From NCBI GenBank assembly GCA_019671005.1, contig CM033745.1:15614921-15678920 (forward strand): a DNA stretch of 64,000 nt, given 5' to 3'. Both the position numbers and the translations under genes were made by a program. Positions within the stretch are counted from its first letter, which is position 1. Each line of letters starts with the position of its first letter. This document shows positions 12,701 to 26,000 of the stretch, piece after piece. This DNA is from Hibiscus mutabilis. Taxonomy: Eukaryota; Streptophyta; Magnoliopsida; Malvales; Malvaceae. The notes under the pieces are model-generated. The model ran no database searches. It saw nothing but the letters and a program-made list of their open reading frames with translations, and had not been told where the DNA came from.

Positions 12701-12919
12701 CGTGCTGTTTATTTAGCTTTTAGAGGGGTTGTGTTTGGGGGGAGTGATGTCTACTGTAGAAAGTTGGTGGAAAATGCTCTCCGGCAAGTCGGGGCTGGGT
12801 TGGGTGCAGGTTTGCTGTCCGAAAGGGTGATGAAAGCGGCGGAGCTGCTGGTGGTTGCAGCCACGGCTTCTGTCAGCGTGCACGGGCCATGGTATAAAAC
12901 CTTGACGGGCAACATGTGA
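6765..12919 (+). CDS. TCP11 (T-complex protein 11) family protein
   Basis: Eleven exons join in frame: 6765-6944, 7762-7886, 8183-8627, 8743-8852, 9109-9892, 10099-10557, 11083-11271, 11358-11585, 11714-12047, 12162-12345, 12439-12919. Together they encode about 1172 residues, close to the length I recall for the Arabidopsis homologues (about 1.1 kb residues; At1g22930, At4g09150). The start is the first of four ATG codons in a row; any could be used. The N-terminus (ETPETGRAVVLEFPV...) is followed by a long basic coiled coil rich in K, R, E and Q (roughly residues 40-290). The second half carries the Tcp11 homology region (MEKAFWDGIMESMRHDNPNY, YDRVIDLVKEVRDEI, GLDYLCKAFANRYGSPSDA). No signal peptide or membrane segment is evident. 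The plant function is not established; the founding animal protein is testis-expressed. No stop or frameshift was found, so the gene appears intact. Confidence 0.9.
10573..10838 (+). mobile_element. Solo-LTR-like insertion in TCP11 intron 6
   Basis: It begins TGTTAGATTATCC and ends CTTCTTTTCTGCA, with a TATA-like 'gtctataaattcac' and an 'attcaataaca' stretch before the pyrimidine-rich end. This is the layout of a short copia LTR. It contains a tandem duplication of a 49-bp unit starting 'gatagagttagagtcc' (10586-10681, with a partial third copy). No target duplication is obvious. It lies 16 bp after the donor of exon 6. Confidence 0.5.
11328..11357 (+). promoter_or_regulatory. C-homopolymer polypyrimidine tract at exon 8 acceptor
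   Basis: The acceptor of exon 8 is preceded by runs of C broken by one T and then AAAG. Plant tracts are usually T-rich, so this is odd but in the right place. Confidence 0.55.
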
Positions 12920-13966
12920 TTGGATTTGTAGATTTGTGAAAAGAATGATATGGAAATGAACAACGCATGCCTGTAAATATAAGCGGGTACAAACTAAACA
13001 CCCTGCATTTAGCTGTAGTGAATAAAGGGACCCTCGTAGGAGTATCCTATCCTATCCTGTGTTCTAATAGAACTTGTTAAAAATAAGTGTTTCGTATATA
13101 ATTTTCCTTAAAATATATTAATATACATTTTCTATTATTGTCTACGAATAATGTGGAGAAAATAAACATGTTTTTGAGAATGTCAGCTAACCTTGGCTGC
13201 GGACTATGGGTCGATATTAAGAAATTAATTTAAGAGTTGGACCGACAGACCACAAGCCTTAGGTAACAAATTTACTCGATGCCTGTTAGTGTTATATGTT
13301 TTTTATTGTACTAGTTATTGAGTGGTATAATCTGGGGATCTCAGTTCAGTTGGATTAGTCTTGCTTTGTATTCAATTAGACGAGAACGAATACAGGTTTC
13401 AAGGGTGGTAGGGCGGAGTAACGGACACAAATTAAATGGTTTTGTACCTATTTTATCCCTACTCTCCCCCCCCCTATTTTCGTCCGCTACTCCCCCATCT
13501 CTATCCGTCGATATACATAATAAGCTGATTCAAATAATATCAATATAATACACAAATCGAATTCACTGCTATTTAAAAAGGAAAACACAGCAGTCACGAT
13601 TCTCAATTTTCACCCGTTCAAAAAGTCGCGTCGACTTATTATTATTATTAAAATGATGATAGTGAAAATAATATCACGTATGTACTAAGAGTCTCGAAGA
13701 AAAACATTCATATTTTTTTCATTAAAAATAATTTATTTATTCAATTGTTACTTACAAATATATTATAAAAATTAGATCGCAGAAATTAGGTAAGTCTTAG
13801 GACCCAATCAGCAGTGAGTTGAGATGGTTCTAGTCTTGTAGGTCGTAAGACAGAAAAATTTTGAATTTTATATCTGCAACGGGTCACAGGACAAGGATGA
13901 AGATGAAAACTGTTAGTGAGATGAATGTAACTTTGCACATGTCCCATTCAATCGACATCTCTAGTA
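12920..13966. other. TCP11 3' UTR and intergenic DNA
   Basis: An AATAAA at 13021-13026, about 100 bp after the TCP11 stop, is a plausible poly(A) signal. The remainder is AT-rich with a C-run at 13466-13474. I see no gene or clear element. Confidence 0.4.
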
Positions 13967-15494
13967 TGTATAGCGACTAAAAAAATTTGAGTTTTCCACT
14001 TTTTATTAAAAATTTAGTTTATGGGATTTTAAAAAAAATCATATTTTGGAATAAAAACTGGAGTCGCCACCGATCACTTAGGTAAGGTAGACCAGACACA
14101 AAAAAAACAATGAGAGATTTTTATTCTTTTGAGTTCGGGAGTCGGTTACGTGTGGGGAAGGTTTCGCACCCCACCACGCCCAAACTTGGTACTGAATCAA
14201 TTACCGTTTTATTAATCCGAATTTTACGAGTTAAAATGATGATTAAATCAAAATTTAGTTATACATGCGAATAAATTTTAAGGTCCCGTTATTTGAGAAT
14301 AAACGAAAAAACACCACCAATACGCCTGTTACTAGTCAAGTTTACTCTCGAATAAAAAGACGTCGCATTATCGGTTCATATTCTGGATGCGATCATAATA
14401 AAACATGGCAAACATAAAGAGGCATGAAACAAAAAAACAAGATTGAATCACAAACATAAAATAACAATACTCCATGGATCAGATATACATATGCAAAACA
14501 AAGCAAAACCAAGAAACAAACATGTATATGCAAAAGAACATGCAGCACGTGAAAATACATGCATACCCCATATATATTGCTAACAATAAGACATAAACCT
14601 ATAACAAACACACACACATATATAGCAACCAAACTGTATAAAACATATTACCTATACATACATACGATACATGTTACAACAAAACAAAATAAATAAATAA
14701 ATAAATAAACGTTCATACAAACAAAAGGAAAACACACATACATAACCATAATTTGTATTATAAAAACAGGGGCTTTAAAAAACAAGAAAGATCATGCGTA
14801 AGACACGGCAAATAAAAGCCACAAAAATAAAAAGCTCGAACAAACAAGACATGCACCCACACATATTCAACACGGACAACATTCGTAAAGCATTCGACCT
14901 AAAACATACATAAAAATGTATATATAAACATAGGAATATATATATACACACAAACAAAATAATGATATAAAATAACAAACAAGAGCGAAACTTAAATAAA
15001 TAAAAAGGATTACCAATAAACTCATCAGTATTTCTATTAGCCATAAGAATGTATTACACAACAAATGATAAAAAAGAGAAGAATATACTTAAAACCCAAG
15101 TATTTTATGCTCGATCAACTAAATTTCATGGATTGTTGTTGGGGTCGAAAAGCTTGGTTCAATAGGAATAGAGTCGGTGGAAAATGGGTGTTTGATTTTT
15201 TGGCTTCGAATGGTGAGGGAAGCTTGATGGTGAGTAAAGAATGGATGTGGTTATGGCAGTGAAGGGATTTTTGGTGGTGAAAAGAAAAAATGGGTGTGTA
15301 TATTGTGTGTCCTGGTGAGGGACGGCAGTGGTCCTTTTTATTCCAAGGTGGGGGAAAGTTTTGTTTTTAAAATATGGTTGTAAAGGGGGCTGGTAATCCT
15401 AGGGGCATGGGGTGGGTGTTGAAATGGTTGTGGAATGGGGACTGCTTGCTGCAGGGGATGACGTGCAGTAGTGAGCTAAAAAAAATGGGGTACA
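13967..15494 (-). mobile_element. Solo LTR of the long-LTR (Tat/Ogre-like) family
   Basis: It runs from TGTATAGCGAC to ATGGGGTACA. It shares the diagnostic block 'ggagtcgccaccgatcac', followed by 'gggagtcggttacgtgtggg' and a 'cacgccc' box, with 44822-48413 and 48681-49200, in the same order and at the same distance from the edge. The middle is a low-complexity stretch of ACATA/CATAT repeats with an AATA microsatellite near 14687-14709. No internal region and no exact target duplication were seen, so the right edge is tentative. Confidence 0.55.
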
Positions 15495-16516
15495 TTGATT
15501 TTTTTTTTTTACAATATAATATTATACTAATAATAAATAAAATCAAGTCAAGAAATTCGGATAAAATTAATGATTATAATATAATTATTTATATTAAATT
15601 TATTAATCGGTTAATTTAAATTATTTTACTATAAAATTTTATTATGAATTTTTTTAAATTCAATTCGTTTCATGAATGAACTTGTAGTTAACATAATTTT
15701 TATTACAGTTGATAAAATAAAATAATATTTTATGAACAAAGTTTAAATGAGTATTCGTTAATTTTTGGGTAAAGTACACCCAACGGTCACTTAACTTTTA
15801 AGGTGTGTTTATTTTAGTCACTGAACATTTAAAATTTTTATTAGAATCACTCAACTTTTATTTCGTTTTCATTTTGGTCCCTCTGTTAGCTTCCGTTAAT
15901 TTTCCTTTGAGTCCCACATAAACCTTCTCTCTCTTCTTTTTCTTCTCCAAATTTCACTTTGGTCCGCATAAACCGTTCTATTTTTTCATCTTCATTTTTC
16001 GGTGGTTATGGCAGCTGCTCTCCACATCACTTTCTCACAAAAAGATCAAAGTCTCTCAAAACAAAACCCAGCAAATGTTCTCTCAATCGAGCCTTTCTTT
16101 TTCCCATTTAAAACCCCTCAAATTCCGGCTGCCCATTTGTATTATGCATTGTCAAAAATTCAATGCAAATCCAAGTTAAAGGGAAAACTGTGAGACTTGG
16201 ATTATTTAAGAGTTATAAAAGATATTGCGTGCTGCAGGTACAGACATCATTTATACAAAATCATTTCTCTTTTTGTTGTTTCATTTTTATCGAAGAGTTT
16301 GACAATGGTTTAGTATCAACTAGTAGTGGAATTGAGAACTCAAAACTTTGAGATTGGATTATGCGGAGTGAATGTAATCTCATTCCTTCATCAACAATAG
16401 AATGAGGGTATATTTTCATCTCTTCAACATGGGTTTGTGCACTCTCATTCATTCATTTCAGTTGCTCCATAACTGCCAACATGGGTTTCATCAATTTGTC
16501 TGTTTTATAGTTTCCT
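15495..16516. other. Intergenic DNA between convergent genes
   Basis: This stretch is AT-rich. 15770-15905 carries the phrase 'gtcacttaacttttaaggt' and 'tttggtccctct', a widespread plant repeat resembling half of a MITE. No gene was recognised. Confidence 0.35.
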
Positions 16517-17032
16517 TTAGCAAAATAGTTTTTCAATGGTTTCCAGTAATCTATCTCCGTACTTATTTACCTTAGCCCTAAATTTAGATTAAAACATTTT
16601 TGTTGATTAATCGTACATGGATAAGTCATCGTATAAACATTTGCATTTGAGCTAAAAGAAAAAGGCTATTTCAACTATATAACTGAATATCAAAACTTAC
16701 TTTTTAATGCCATTGATCTCGAGGAGTTCTTCCTTTGTTCTTGGAACTCTTTTGCTTATGTGCTGCAGGGTAGCGTTTCTAGGCAAAGGAAAAAACTTAA
16801 TGATAAATAAGCTGGATTTTCTAATGACATTTTTATGTGCTCATTTTCACCGAGATAAAAAAATGACATTGAACTGAATTTTCAAGCAAAGATTGATGAA
16901 TGGCAGAATATTCAGAAGCTCACCCAAATATGTGGTATGCCATGACCCTTCACACAGCTTCTTTAACAAGAACAGTTCAAGCATTTGCAGACAGATTCTG
17001 TTGTAAACAGAATACAGTTTTGCAGACAGATT
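16517..17032 (-). other. Disrupted HRDC exons of the RECQ gene
   Basis: Exon 23 (about 17032-16924) starts NLSAKLYS, then a duplicated block (AATCTGTCTGCAAA occurs twice, 36 bp apart, each preceded by CAACAG) replaces part of the expected helix. Later conserved pieces LVKEA and VMAYHIF appear in a different frame, with an in-frame TGA between them. Exons 24 (16778-16701, HISKRVPRTKEELLEING) and 25 (16577-16517, KVNKYGDRLLETIE, then stop) are well preserved and fit one another in phase. Using either copy of the acceptor, translation stops early, so the predicted protein has no complete HRDC domain. Confidence 0.7.
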
Positions 17033-20000
17033 CTGTTGGCAATATAAAATAAAGTTATTCGGAAACCCAAAATAATGTCTGGTAAATAAGACAGCAAGGC
17101 ATCAAGGAAATGTACCAAGTCGACTATGGACTGGGATTGGGCTGAAGTATCAGCACTTGGAGGACTAATCTTCCCTGAAGCGGCCAATGAGCCTTTTGCT
17201 GGAGTGGCTTCGGTTTTGCTCGCTTTAGTTGCTTTTACAGAGCTAGGGAATCTACATTGTGTTGCCATATGTCAGGTTGATTAGAACATTGTACTATTCC
17301 TAAAATAAACTTTGAGCAACGACACTAAACAAGCCTGCAGAAAGTTGAAACATTTTAGATGCAGAAAACAAATTCCTAAAATTAACGGACTAAATTTTCT
17401 AGTTAACATAATGATTGCATACATTGTTAATGATTGAAAATTTTCAGACATTAGTATATTTTTAAATTAGCATAAACATACTTCATTGTAGTAATTGCAC
17501 TGAACCTTATGATAAAAATACAAACAGCAAAAGAATAACACTGAACCTTATTGTTATTGCCTGCAAACAAACCAAAAGATTTTTAGCCTTCGATTCATTC
17601 ACCTAGAAACAAATCAAACAGCAATTGAGTATTTTAAAATAACCAATTTGGCAAAGAGAACATTGAGGGAGAAACTTGGGGATACCTTCAGCACTGATGA
17701 CACAGATCCATAAATATCACTCTTCTTAACGTCTTCCAAAAGGAATTCCTCAACAACAAGATGATGTATTATGCGGGATGCTTCACCCTTGGCTAAATGT
17801 TTTCCTGCCCCATGCAGGCTCAAAGTCTCGTGTCTATGTTTTTTGACCTAGTTTCAGCATTACCCCAAAAAGATTGAAATTAGAGAAGATAATAGAATAA
17901 ACTACCAAACTTCGTGTTTAGGACTCACAAATTGGCTTAAGGAGCCTCTGAAGACTTCTAATATATGTGATGATGAAAACTGCTGGCCCGTTAATCTTAC
18001 TAGTTCAACCTAGGAATGCAAGAAGTGATATAAGCAAATTGAAATTATAGGTTCATATTCTAAACAAAGACAAGGGAGGAGAAGGCAACATAAATGCAAA
18101 ACTCTTTCTAACCAGTTGTTTTGCTATATTTGTGACATCTTTATCAACAGAACTTGTAACCTTGCAACAATTATCACAAGTTTTTTGGCAGTTTGCAGAA
18201 TTGAATTTTTCTCCAAAATGCAGAAGCTGAAAAAGACGTCTGCAATCAACATCATTTTCACAGTAACCAACCTGAAACATTAAGATCATAACTTAAGATA
18301 TATTGAAAGATTATAAATAGCAATAATAAAATCAAGGGAAAATATACCAGGAGTTCATATCAATACCATACGCAGGAGATTTTCGGTATTTGTTTCCAAA
18401 ATCCTCCCTGAATTATTAAAGCGACTATATCCATTCACTGAGGGTCTTTGCTCTGCTGCACCTTGACTAATCATATGCTTGACTCGTATCTTCAAAAAAT
18501 TTCATATGTATCAGTCAATAGGCAAAAAAGAAATACCCCTACCAGTTTACTTGATTCATCCTAGACCTAACATGTGAAAAAAGACAGACAACAAGGCAAA
18601 CAACAGACTCCTTTCCTAAGGATTTAACAAAAATCCAAATATGCATCAGATAAAGTGGAGCAACTTACATAATCACTGTAACTATAATACAATAAGCAAG
18701 ATGAGCGTTGACCATCTCGACCAGCACGACCACACTCCTAAAACATGGCAAAAACACATTAAGCATGCAGAATTTTATTCAGACAGCATGCTGTTTAATC
18801 TCAATTATTACCTGATGGTAACCTTCAATTGATTTTGGAAGAGAATGATGAATGACAAAGCGAACATCTGGTTTGTTGATACCTGAAAAAAAGTGTTAAT
18901 GCATGGTTGTGTTCCGTTAATCAAGGAAGCAACTAAGAGGGGAGGGGAGAATGATACCCATTCCAAATGCTACTGTAGCACAAATTATGTTGATTTCATC
19001 TTTGCTCCACTGCTTCTGAATAAAGGCACGTTGTGCAGGATCCATATTACCATGATAAAATGCTGCCTTATGTCCAAATTCCTGAAGAAATGCACCATAA
19101 CAGGCATGAATGATATAAATGAGAATGGATAATTGATTTCTCATAAAATCTAGTACTTTGGCTTTTAAGATTATGAAGTTTAAGGATTAAGCAGCTAAAA
19201 TATTCTACTTTTCTTAATAATATAAATCATAGTTCAAATAACAGTCTTTTCGCTAGCAGATAGGCAAACATCAAGCTGTAAAATCTTATTCAGTACTTGG
19301 ATGTGGACAACACAACTCTAATCTGATAAAATGGAAGAGTTAGAGCCCAAAGACATGAGAGAACTTCAATGCATATCTGTGTTCAAACTAATTTCCTCAA
19401 CCTGAATAAAGATGTTACAATTTCTTTTTCATTTTTGTTAAAATGTTTCATCATGAAAATGTTCGATGACCACGTTGACCAATATTGACCAAGAAAAGGA
19501 AAACAGAACCAAATAAGATTTCAATAATGGGCAACAGAAACATGTTAAGCCATTAATGTGTTTACTTGTACCTACATAATTAAACATCTTTCAACTAATC
19601 TATCATAAGTGTGTCACTAAGGCTTAACTCAAGTAGCATGTGTGAGGTAAGATTTGGTTTGGAGGCCATATATTTGAGCCTGGGTGCTTTGTTTGCACCA
19701 GAAACAGTTTGTCAGGTTGTAAAGAGTAGAAACAGATTGTCTAAAAAAACAGAAAGACAAACCTGCAACTTCTCAGCAACTTTTTCACAATCCATTCTTG
19801 AAAGACAATAAATAATTCCACATTCATCAAAATGATTTTCTTTAATGAACTTGTCAATATCTTCCACACACTTCTTGGTTTTGGGGATAACAGAATACCT
19901 GTGATCTCAAAATCAGTGATGATTTGATCTAAACATTCAGTTAAAGCTCCATCTTGATTCAGCACTTACCATAGATTTGGGCGATTAAAACTTTGCCTGA

Positions 20001-23000
20001 ATACGATGCAGTTAATGAGACCAAGAGCTTGCACAACATCTTCTTTTACACTGGCTGTTGCAGTTGCAGTTAAAGCTAAAACTGGAGTCTTTGGAAACTT
20101 CTGTTTCAAAATACCAAGACCCTGGACAAAGTTTATGGACCAGCTTAATGTCAAACAAAAGTTATATGAATGTGGCAGCAGTATAGAAAATTCCAAAGTT
20201 TACAACCTGATAATCTGGTCTAAAGTCATGTCCCCATTGACTCACACAATGAGCTTCATCAATCACAATCCTTGCAAGCAAGTCGCATGTATTTAGAATG
20301 TTCAAGTGCCGCAACAGGACATCACTCCTGTAATCAAGGTAGAGGTTATACAAACAACTAAGCCTACATGAAAAATGTGTATGTTGCTCATTATTCATGT
20401 GTTAGTAAAAATTTTCTAACATTACATGGAGAGGGAGTTTAATGGTACAGAAAGAAAGGGCTTTCTCCATAGGAATAATATCACAATAGTTAAAAAAATT
20501 CCCACCAAATGTACATTAAAAGGCCATCAAGGAAGATTATAAAGGGAAGAATTTCTAACATTACATAGAGAGGGAGTTTAATGGTACAGAAAGAATGGAC
20601 TTTGTCCATGGAAAAGAGATATTCAATGCTTTCAAAAAGAACCAAGCAAAAAGTTAAAAGGCTAAGTTGCAATATTTTATCAATAAATGATATCTCAAAA
20701 CCATTCCTTTATTGATAAGGTGCACATTAGGTTCTATGAAAAATTTGACTTTAAACTACTAACCTTTAGTACAGTAAAATCTGGCACATTTACAGTTAAA
20801 AGAAATAAAGGCATCATTTGCAAAAAGGAATAACCATAGAATGTAATAGTTTTCTGTTACAGAAAGTCATCAGCTAACCAACTTTTTCCTTCCTCTTTTT
20901 ATTTATTTAAGAACAACCCATCTGTTTATTTAAGAAACAACTTCTTGATTTCTTGAGTGAACTCTCTTCTTTCAAAGTAATACAGGTAAGTGATTGCAGC
21001 CCAAGTAAATACTGTAGATATCTATCAACACTATATGCAATAATATAAAAAATTCACATGATACTCACTTAGCCACTTTCTCTGGTGTAACATATAACAA
21101 CTTGTATTTACAATAATCAGAAGTAAGCTCTCTAAGGATCTCCTGTTGTTCACTCCAATCCATATTGGCGCTCAAGTAAGCAGCAGGTATATTTGCCTAT
21201 CATGCAACCAAAAAGGGTAAAGAAATTATATTTCATCAAGAAAGCAGTTTATCAGCCATGCATTTAAAAGATAAAGACATGTATAGAACATATTACCTGC
21301 AACAAATGCATTATTTGATCTTGGATGAGTGACACTAGGGGAGATATCACCAATGTTATTCCCGGACAGATAAGAGCAGGCAGCTGAAATAGAAAAACAA
21401 ACAACATGCTTAAAGTCCTTTATGGAGTATCATGCAGACCTTAACAAAAACCTAATCTAGAAAAATTCTATCCCTTGTTACTAGTGATCTAAAGCAGAAT
21501 CAAAGCTTATGAAGAAAAAAAAAAGCATAGTCCATAAAACAGTATATGCTTCTTGAAAAATGCTGAATGACATCAAAAGATTTAGCTCCAAAAAAGTGGA
21601 CCAGCAGAGACAGAGCATGTCTGTACAACTAAGATAGCATCAGAATGTAATAGCAAAAATGGCTGCTAGAGGCAAGCAAACTAGTTGCCTGCCTAAATAC
21701 AAAAGAACCACAAACAGGCCTTGAGAAAACCTCTTTACCTGATATGTCAGGCTCTTTCCCCCTCCTGTAGGCATAAGAACAAAAACATCATAGCCACTCA
21801 TTGTAGCATTAATAACCTCTCTTTGGTTGGGGCGAAATGAGTGGTTCCCAAACACTTTCTTGTTATTTGCCTAAATAGAAAGTGGCAAAAAAATTAGAAA
21901 AGATCATGTATGGACCATGAAAATCTTGTTAACATTTAAAGACACAAACCTCCAGCTTTTTAGTCCATGGAAAATCTCTACTACTCCACTTTTGGTCATT
22001 TGAGCCTTCAATATAATTTACATCAATAATCTGTGGAACGTATGGTTCTCTTTCAATAGGACCTGATTGAACACCAAAACTATTTACAGAGGAGAAAGTA
22101 GCTGTTGATGAATTCCAATTGTCATACCCATTTGGATCATTACGTAAATGAACCTGGGCATCAAATTGAATGGGTTTAGTGTTGAACGATGCTGTTTGTG
22201 GTGTTCCATATTGAAAGGTGTGAGTCACTGTTGATGCTGAAAAACTTGACCTTTGCCTTTCCACATCACAGATATATTTTTCAAGCTGCTGAATTTGTTT
22301 ATTTAGCTGCAACCTGACCATAAACATGAATATATTAATAGAATAAAAATATTGGAGTTAATTGTTTTTTATCTCTTGGAAAAGGATCTAAATGTGTAAC
22401 AAAATGCAGAAAATGAAATAATGAAGACCAGTTGCCATTGCCATCCATTGCATGTCATCCCCATAATTCCTAATTTAACTAACTGGTTTCAATCATTCTT
22501 GAAATACAGTTGCTGCTAAAAACAAACCAATTTCAATAAACCCCCTTCTAATGAAGTGTGGAAAACTCATAAAAATATAAGGACAAACCTATCTTGACGA
22601 AGCTTCTCTATCTGCTCTGGACTCAGGTTGGTAGCATTGTCAAGTAATTCATTTGACACAGCAATCAACATGTCTTTCATCTCCTGCACATGACTTGCAG
22701 CTTCTGGGCAGTGTCCTAACTGCATTGATTTCCAGAATAAGGAATATAGGTGAAGACTTTCAAACTTTATTTTGTCTTCGGTTTTCTTAAAGAATAAACC
22801 ATGGCCTGAGTCCTTTTAAGTATCTTAATATTCCACCATTGCAGCCTTAAGATGTTCTTCTCTAGGATCTCCACATGTTTCGTATGTTGGCTTACAATAT
22901 TATTATCACATAAAAAAATCTCAATATATGGTCTTGTCCTAGTGCTAGATAGGGATATAAGTTTTCCAACCAAGTTTCTTTGATACTAGTCGCTCTTTAT

Positions 23001-26000
23001 CTACTCAAGCTTTCCTTCTTTTTTCTTCAATAAACCATGGTTTGTCTCTATTGGAGTATCTTAATAGTTTGCACCCCAACATTCCATATCTTGGCTTACA
23101 TAGGAGATCCATAATGTACTTACTTTGATTAATAACCAAACCTTTGCTTGATCTTGCCACTTCTATTCCCGACTTCAAGTTTGTCTCTATTGAAATACCT
23201 TTGCAAGCTTCCCAAGTCCTTTATCTCAAACTCTTTACTTGATCTTGATTCTTCAAATTTCTAATCTCACCAAGATCATCTCCAAGATGATTATTATGTC
23301 ATCAACATAAACAATCAAGAACAATCAAGATTACCTTTTTCTCTAGGGTGTCATCTTGATGAAGAGTGTATGATCAGCTTGACTTTGCTTAAACCCACTT
23401 CTCAAAATAACTTTAAAAAATCTCTCAAACCAAGCCCTAGGTGATTGCTTTAGGCCATACAGAGCTTTTTCTAGCTTGCACACTCTTTGATCTCCCATTT
23501 CCTTCTTCACTCCTGGAGGAATACTCATGTAGACTTCTTCTTCTAGCCTTCCATTAAGGAAAGCGTTTTTCACATCTAACTGGTGAAGTCCCCATCCTTC
23601 ATTGACTGCCAAACTAAGTAGAACTCTAACTGTGTTGAGTTTGGCCACAAGAGCAAATGTCTCCTTGTAATCAATGCCATATGTCTGTGTGAAGCCCTTG
23701 GCCACAAGTCTCGCCTTGTATCTATCAATGCTGCCATCAGAGTTGTATTTCACTGCAAATACCCATTTGCAGCCTATAAGCTTCTTTCCTTGTGGCAAAT
23801 CAACCATGGTCCAAGTCCCATTCTTTTCCAAGGCTTCAATCTCTTCTTCTACTGCTTTCTTCCACCTAGGATCCTTGAGAGCCTCTTCTACAATTGCTGG
23901 AATTTGTATCTCATTTAAGCTGGTTGTAAAGGCTTTAAAAGAAGACATTAAATTCCCATAAGAAACAAATCTCTGAATAGGATATTTTGTACATTGTCTG
24001 ACACCCTTCCTCTTAGCAATAGGTAACTCATCATAATCCATATGAGAAGTAGAAACTTGGGATAATTCATTACCTTCATCACCTCCATTGCCTTCCACAT
24101 TTTCAGAGGCAATTGGACTCAGTTGCAATTCTCGGCAAATGTCAGACTTTAAGATGGCCTCTGGAATAGATTTCTACCTCCTTTTGTAGACACTCAGCTC
24201 TTTACTCTGGAGTTGTGGAGTTTAGGTTCTTTTGGGACTTTCTAGAGGTGTAGTACTCATTGGATGAATAGGTCGAGGACTGGTACAATTTACTGGTGTT
24301 GATGATGGCAAAAAGGTTGTAGGAAGAGTAGAGGTAACCTGTACTAGAACAAGTTGGTTTTGCTGTGGCAAAAGATTTAATGGCTGAAATTCATCAAAGT
24401 TCTCCCCCCTGAATTGAAGACTTGGTAAAATATGAAACGTGTTCAAAAAATGTAACATCCAGAGAAATATAAAACTTACGAGTATGAGGAGAGTAACACT
24501 TGTAGCCCTTATTTAGTGAAGAATACCCTAAAAAGAGGCACTTAATAGATCTAGGATCAAGTTTAGACCTAGAAGGACTAGTATTATGGACATAGGCAGT
24601 GCACCCAAAAACTCTCAAAGGAAGGGTAGATGACATAGGTGTAAAAGTAGGATAACTGTCCAAAAACACTGACCTTGGAGTTTGAAATTTTAAGACTTTA
24701 CTCGACATCCTATTAATCAAGTAGGTTGCTGTCAATAGAGCCTCACCCCAATATTGAGTAGGTACATTGTGAGAGAAGAGTAAAGACCTAGTAACCTCTA
24801 AAAGATGTCTGTTTTTCCTCTCTGCGATCCCATTTTGTTGCGAAGTATCGACACAAGAACTAATCTGGACAATCCCCTTCTCTCGAAAGAAAGAACCAAA
24901 TGTTTTTGTAAAATACTCTCCCCCGTTATCAGAGTGCAAAATTTGAATGTGACTGCTAAACTGAGTAATTACCATAGTATAAAACCTCTTAAATATTTGT
25001 TCTACCTCAGATTTTTCTTTCATCAAAAAAGTCCATGTAGTACGAGAATGGTCATCAATAAAAGATACGAACCATCGACACCCATTTATATTCTTCACCT
25101 TAGAAGGGCCCCAAACATCACCGTGGACAAGAGTAAAAGGTTTAGAAGGTTTATAAACAGATGGCAGATACGAATTTTTAGTGTGCTTAGCAAGAGAACA
25201 AATGTCACAATGAAAGAATTGTGGTTTTTGATTGAGAAACAAAGTTGGAAATAACTTTGCTAAATAATAAAAACTGGGATGACCTAGCCTGAAATGCCAG
25301 AGCATAACATCATTGGATTTTTCAGAAGTTGAAACTAAAGAAGAGAAAAACAAACTCTTGAAATTTTTATGAGAAGAGAGAAGTGGTTCCCCATGAAGCA
25401 CATAAAGCCCACCAAACAGCCTGGCATTACCAAGTATTTGCCCCGAGCCCATTGCCTGCTAATCACAAGTTTGGAGAGTGAATTTAGTCACACATTTCAA
25501 ATCAATAGTCAGCTTACTGACAGAAAGAAGATTGCATTTCAAAGCTGGTACATAAATGACATCTTTTAACAGTATATTCTTATTGACAACAACAAGCCAC
25601 TCCCTGCAATAGGCGATAAAGAACCATCTGTTGTTCGTATAGAGGAGATGTCGTCTGAAATGTGTTGAACAGCCCTTTGTCCCCAGTCATATGATCAGAG
25701 GCTCCGGAATCAATTATCCATCCCGGTGCTGCCACGCCAGTGTCAAAAAACTGGCACCTTTTTGTACCTTCATGAGCTGTAAGGGCAAGATTCAAGTCAC
25801 TGGTTTTACCAGGACCAGTAAATCTGCGATTGGTAACCGAAACCAAAAAAACATCTGGGATATTGACCATGGTTGCGACGGCTAAAGCGTGTGATAAGGA
25901 TCTATTAGCCTAAACGGATACCATGTAGAAAATAAAGAGGAGTATTTTTGGCAATGATCAATTAGATTCACTGTTTTTCTTGATTTTAAATAACACAGAT

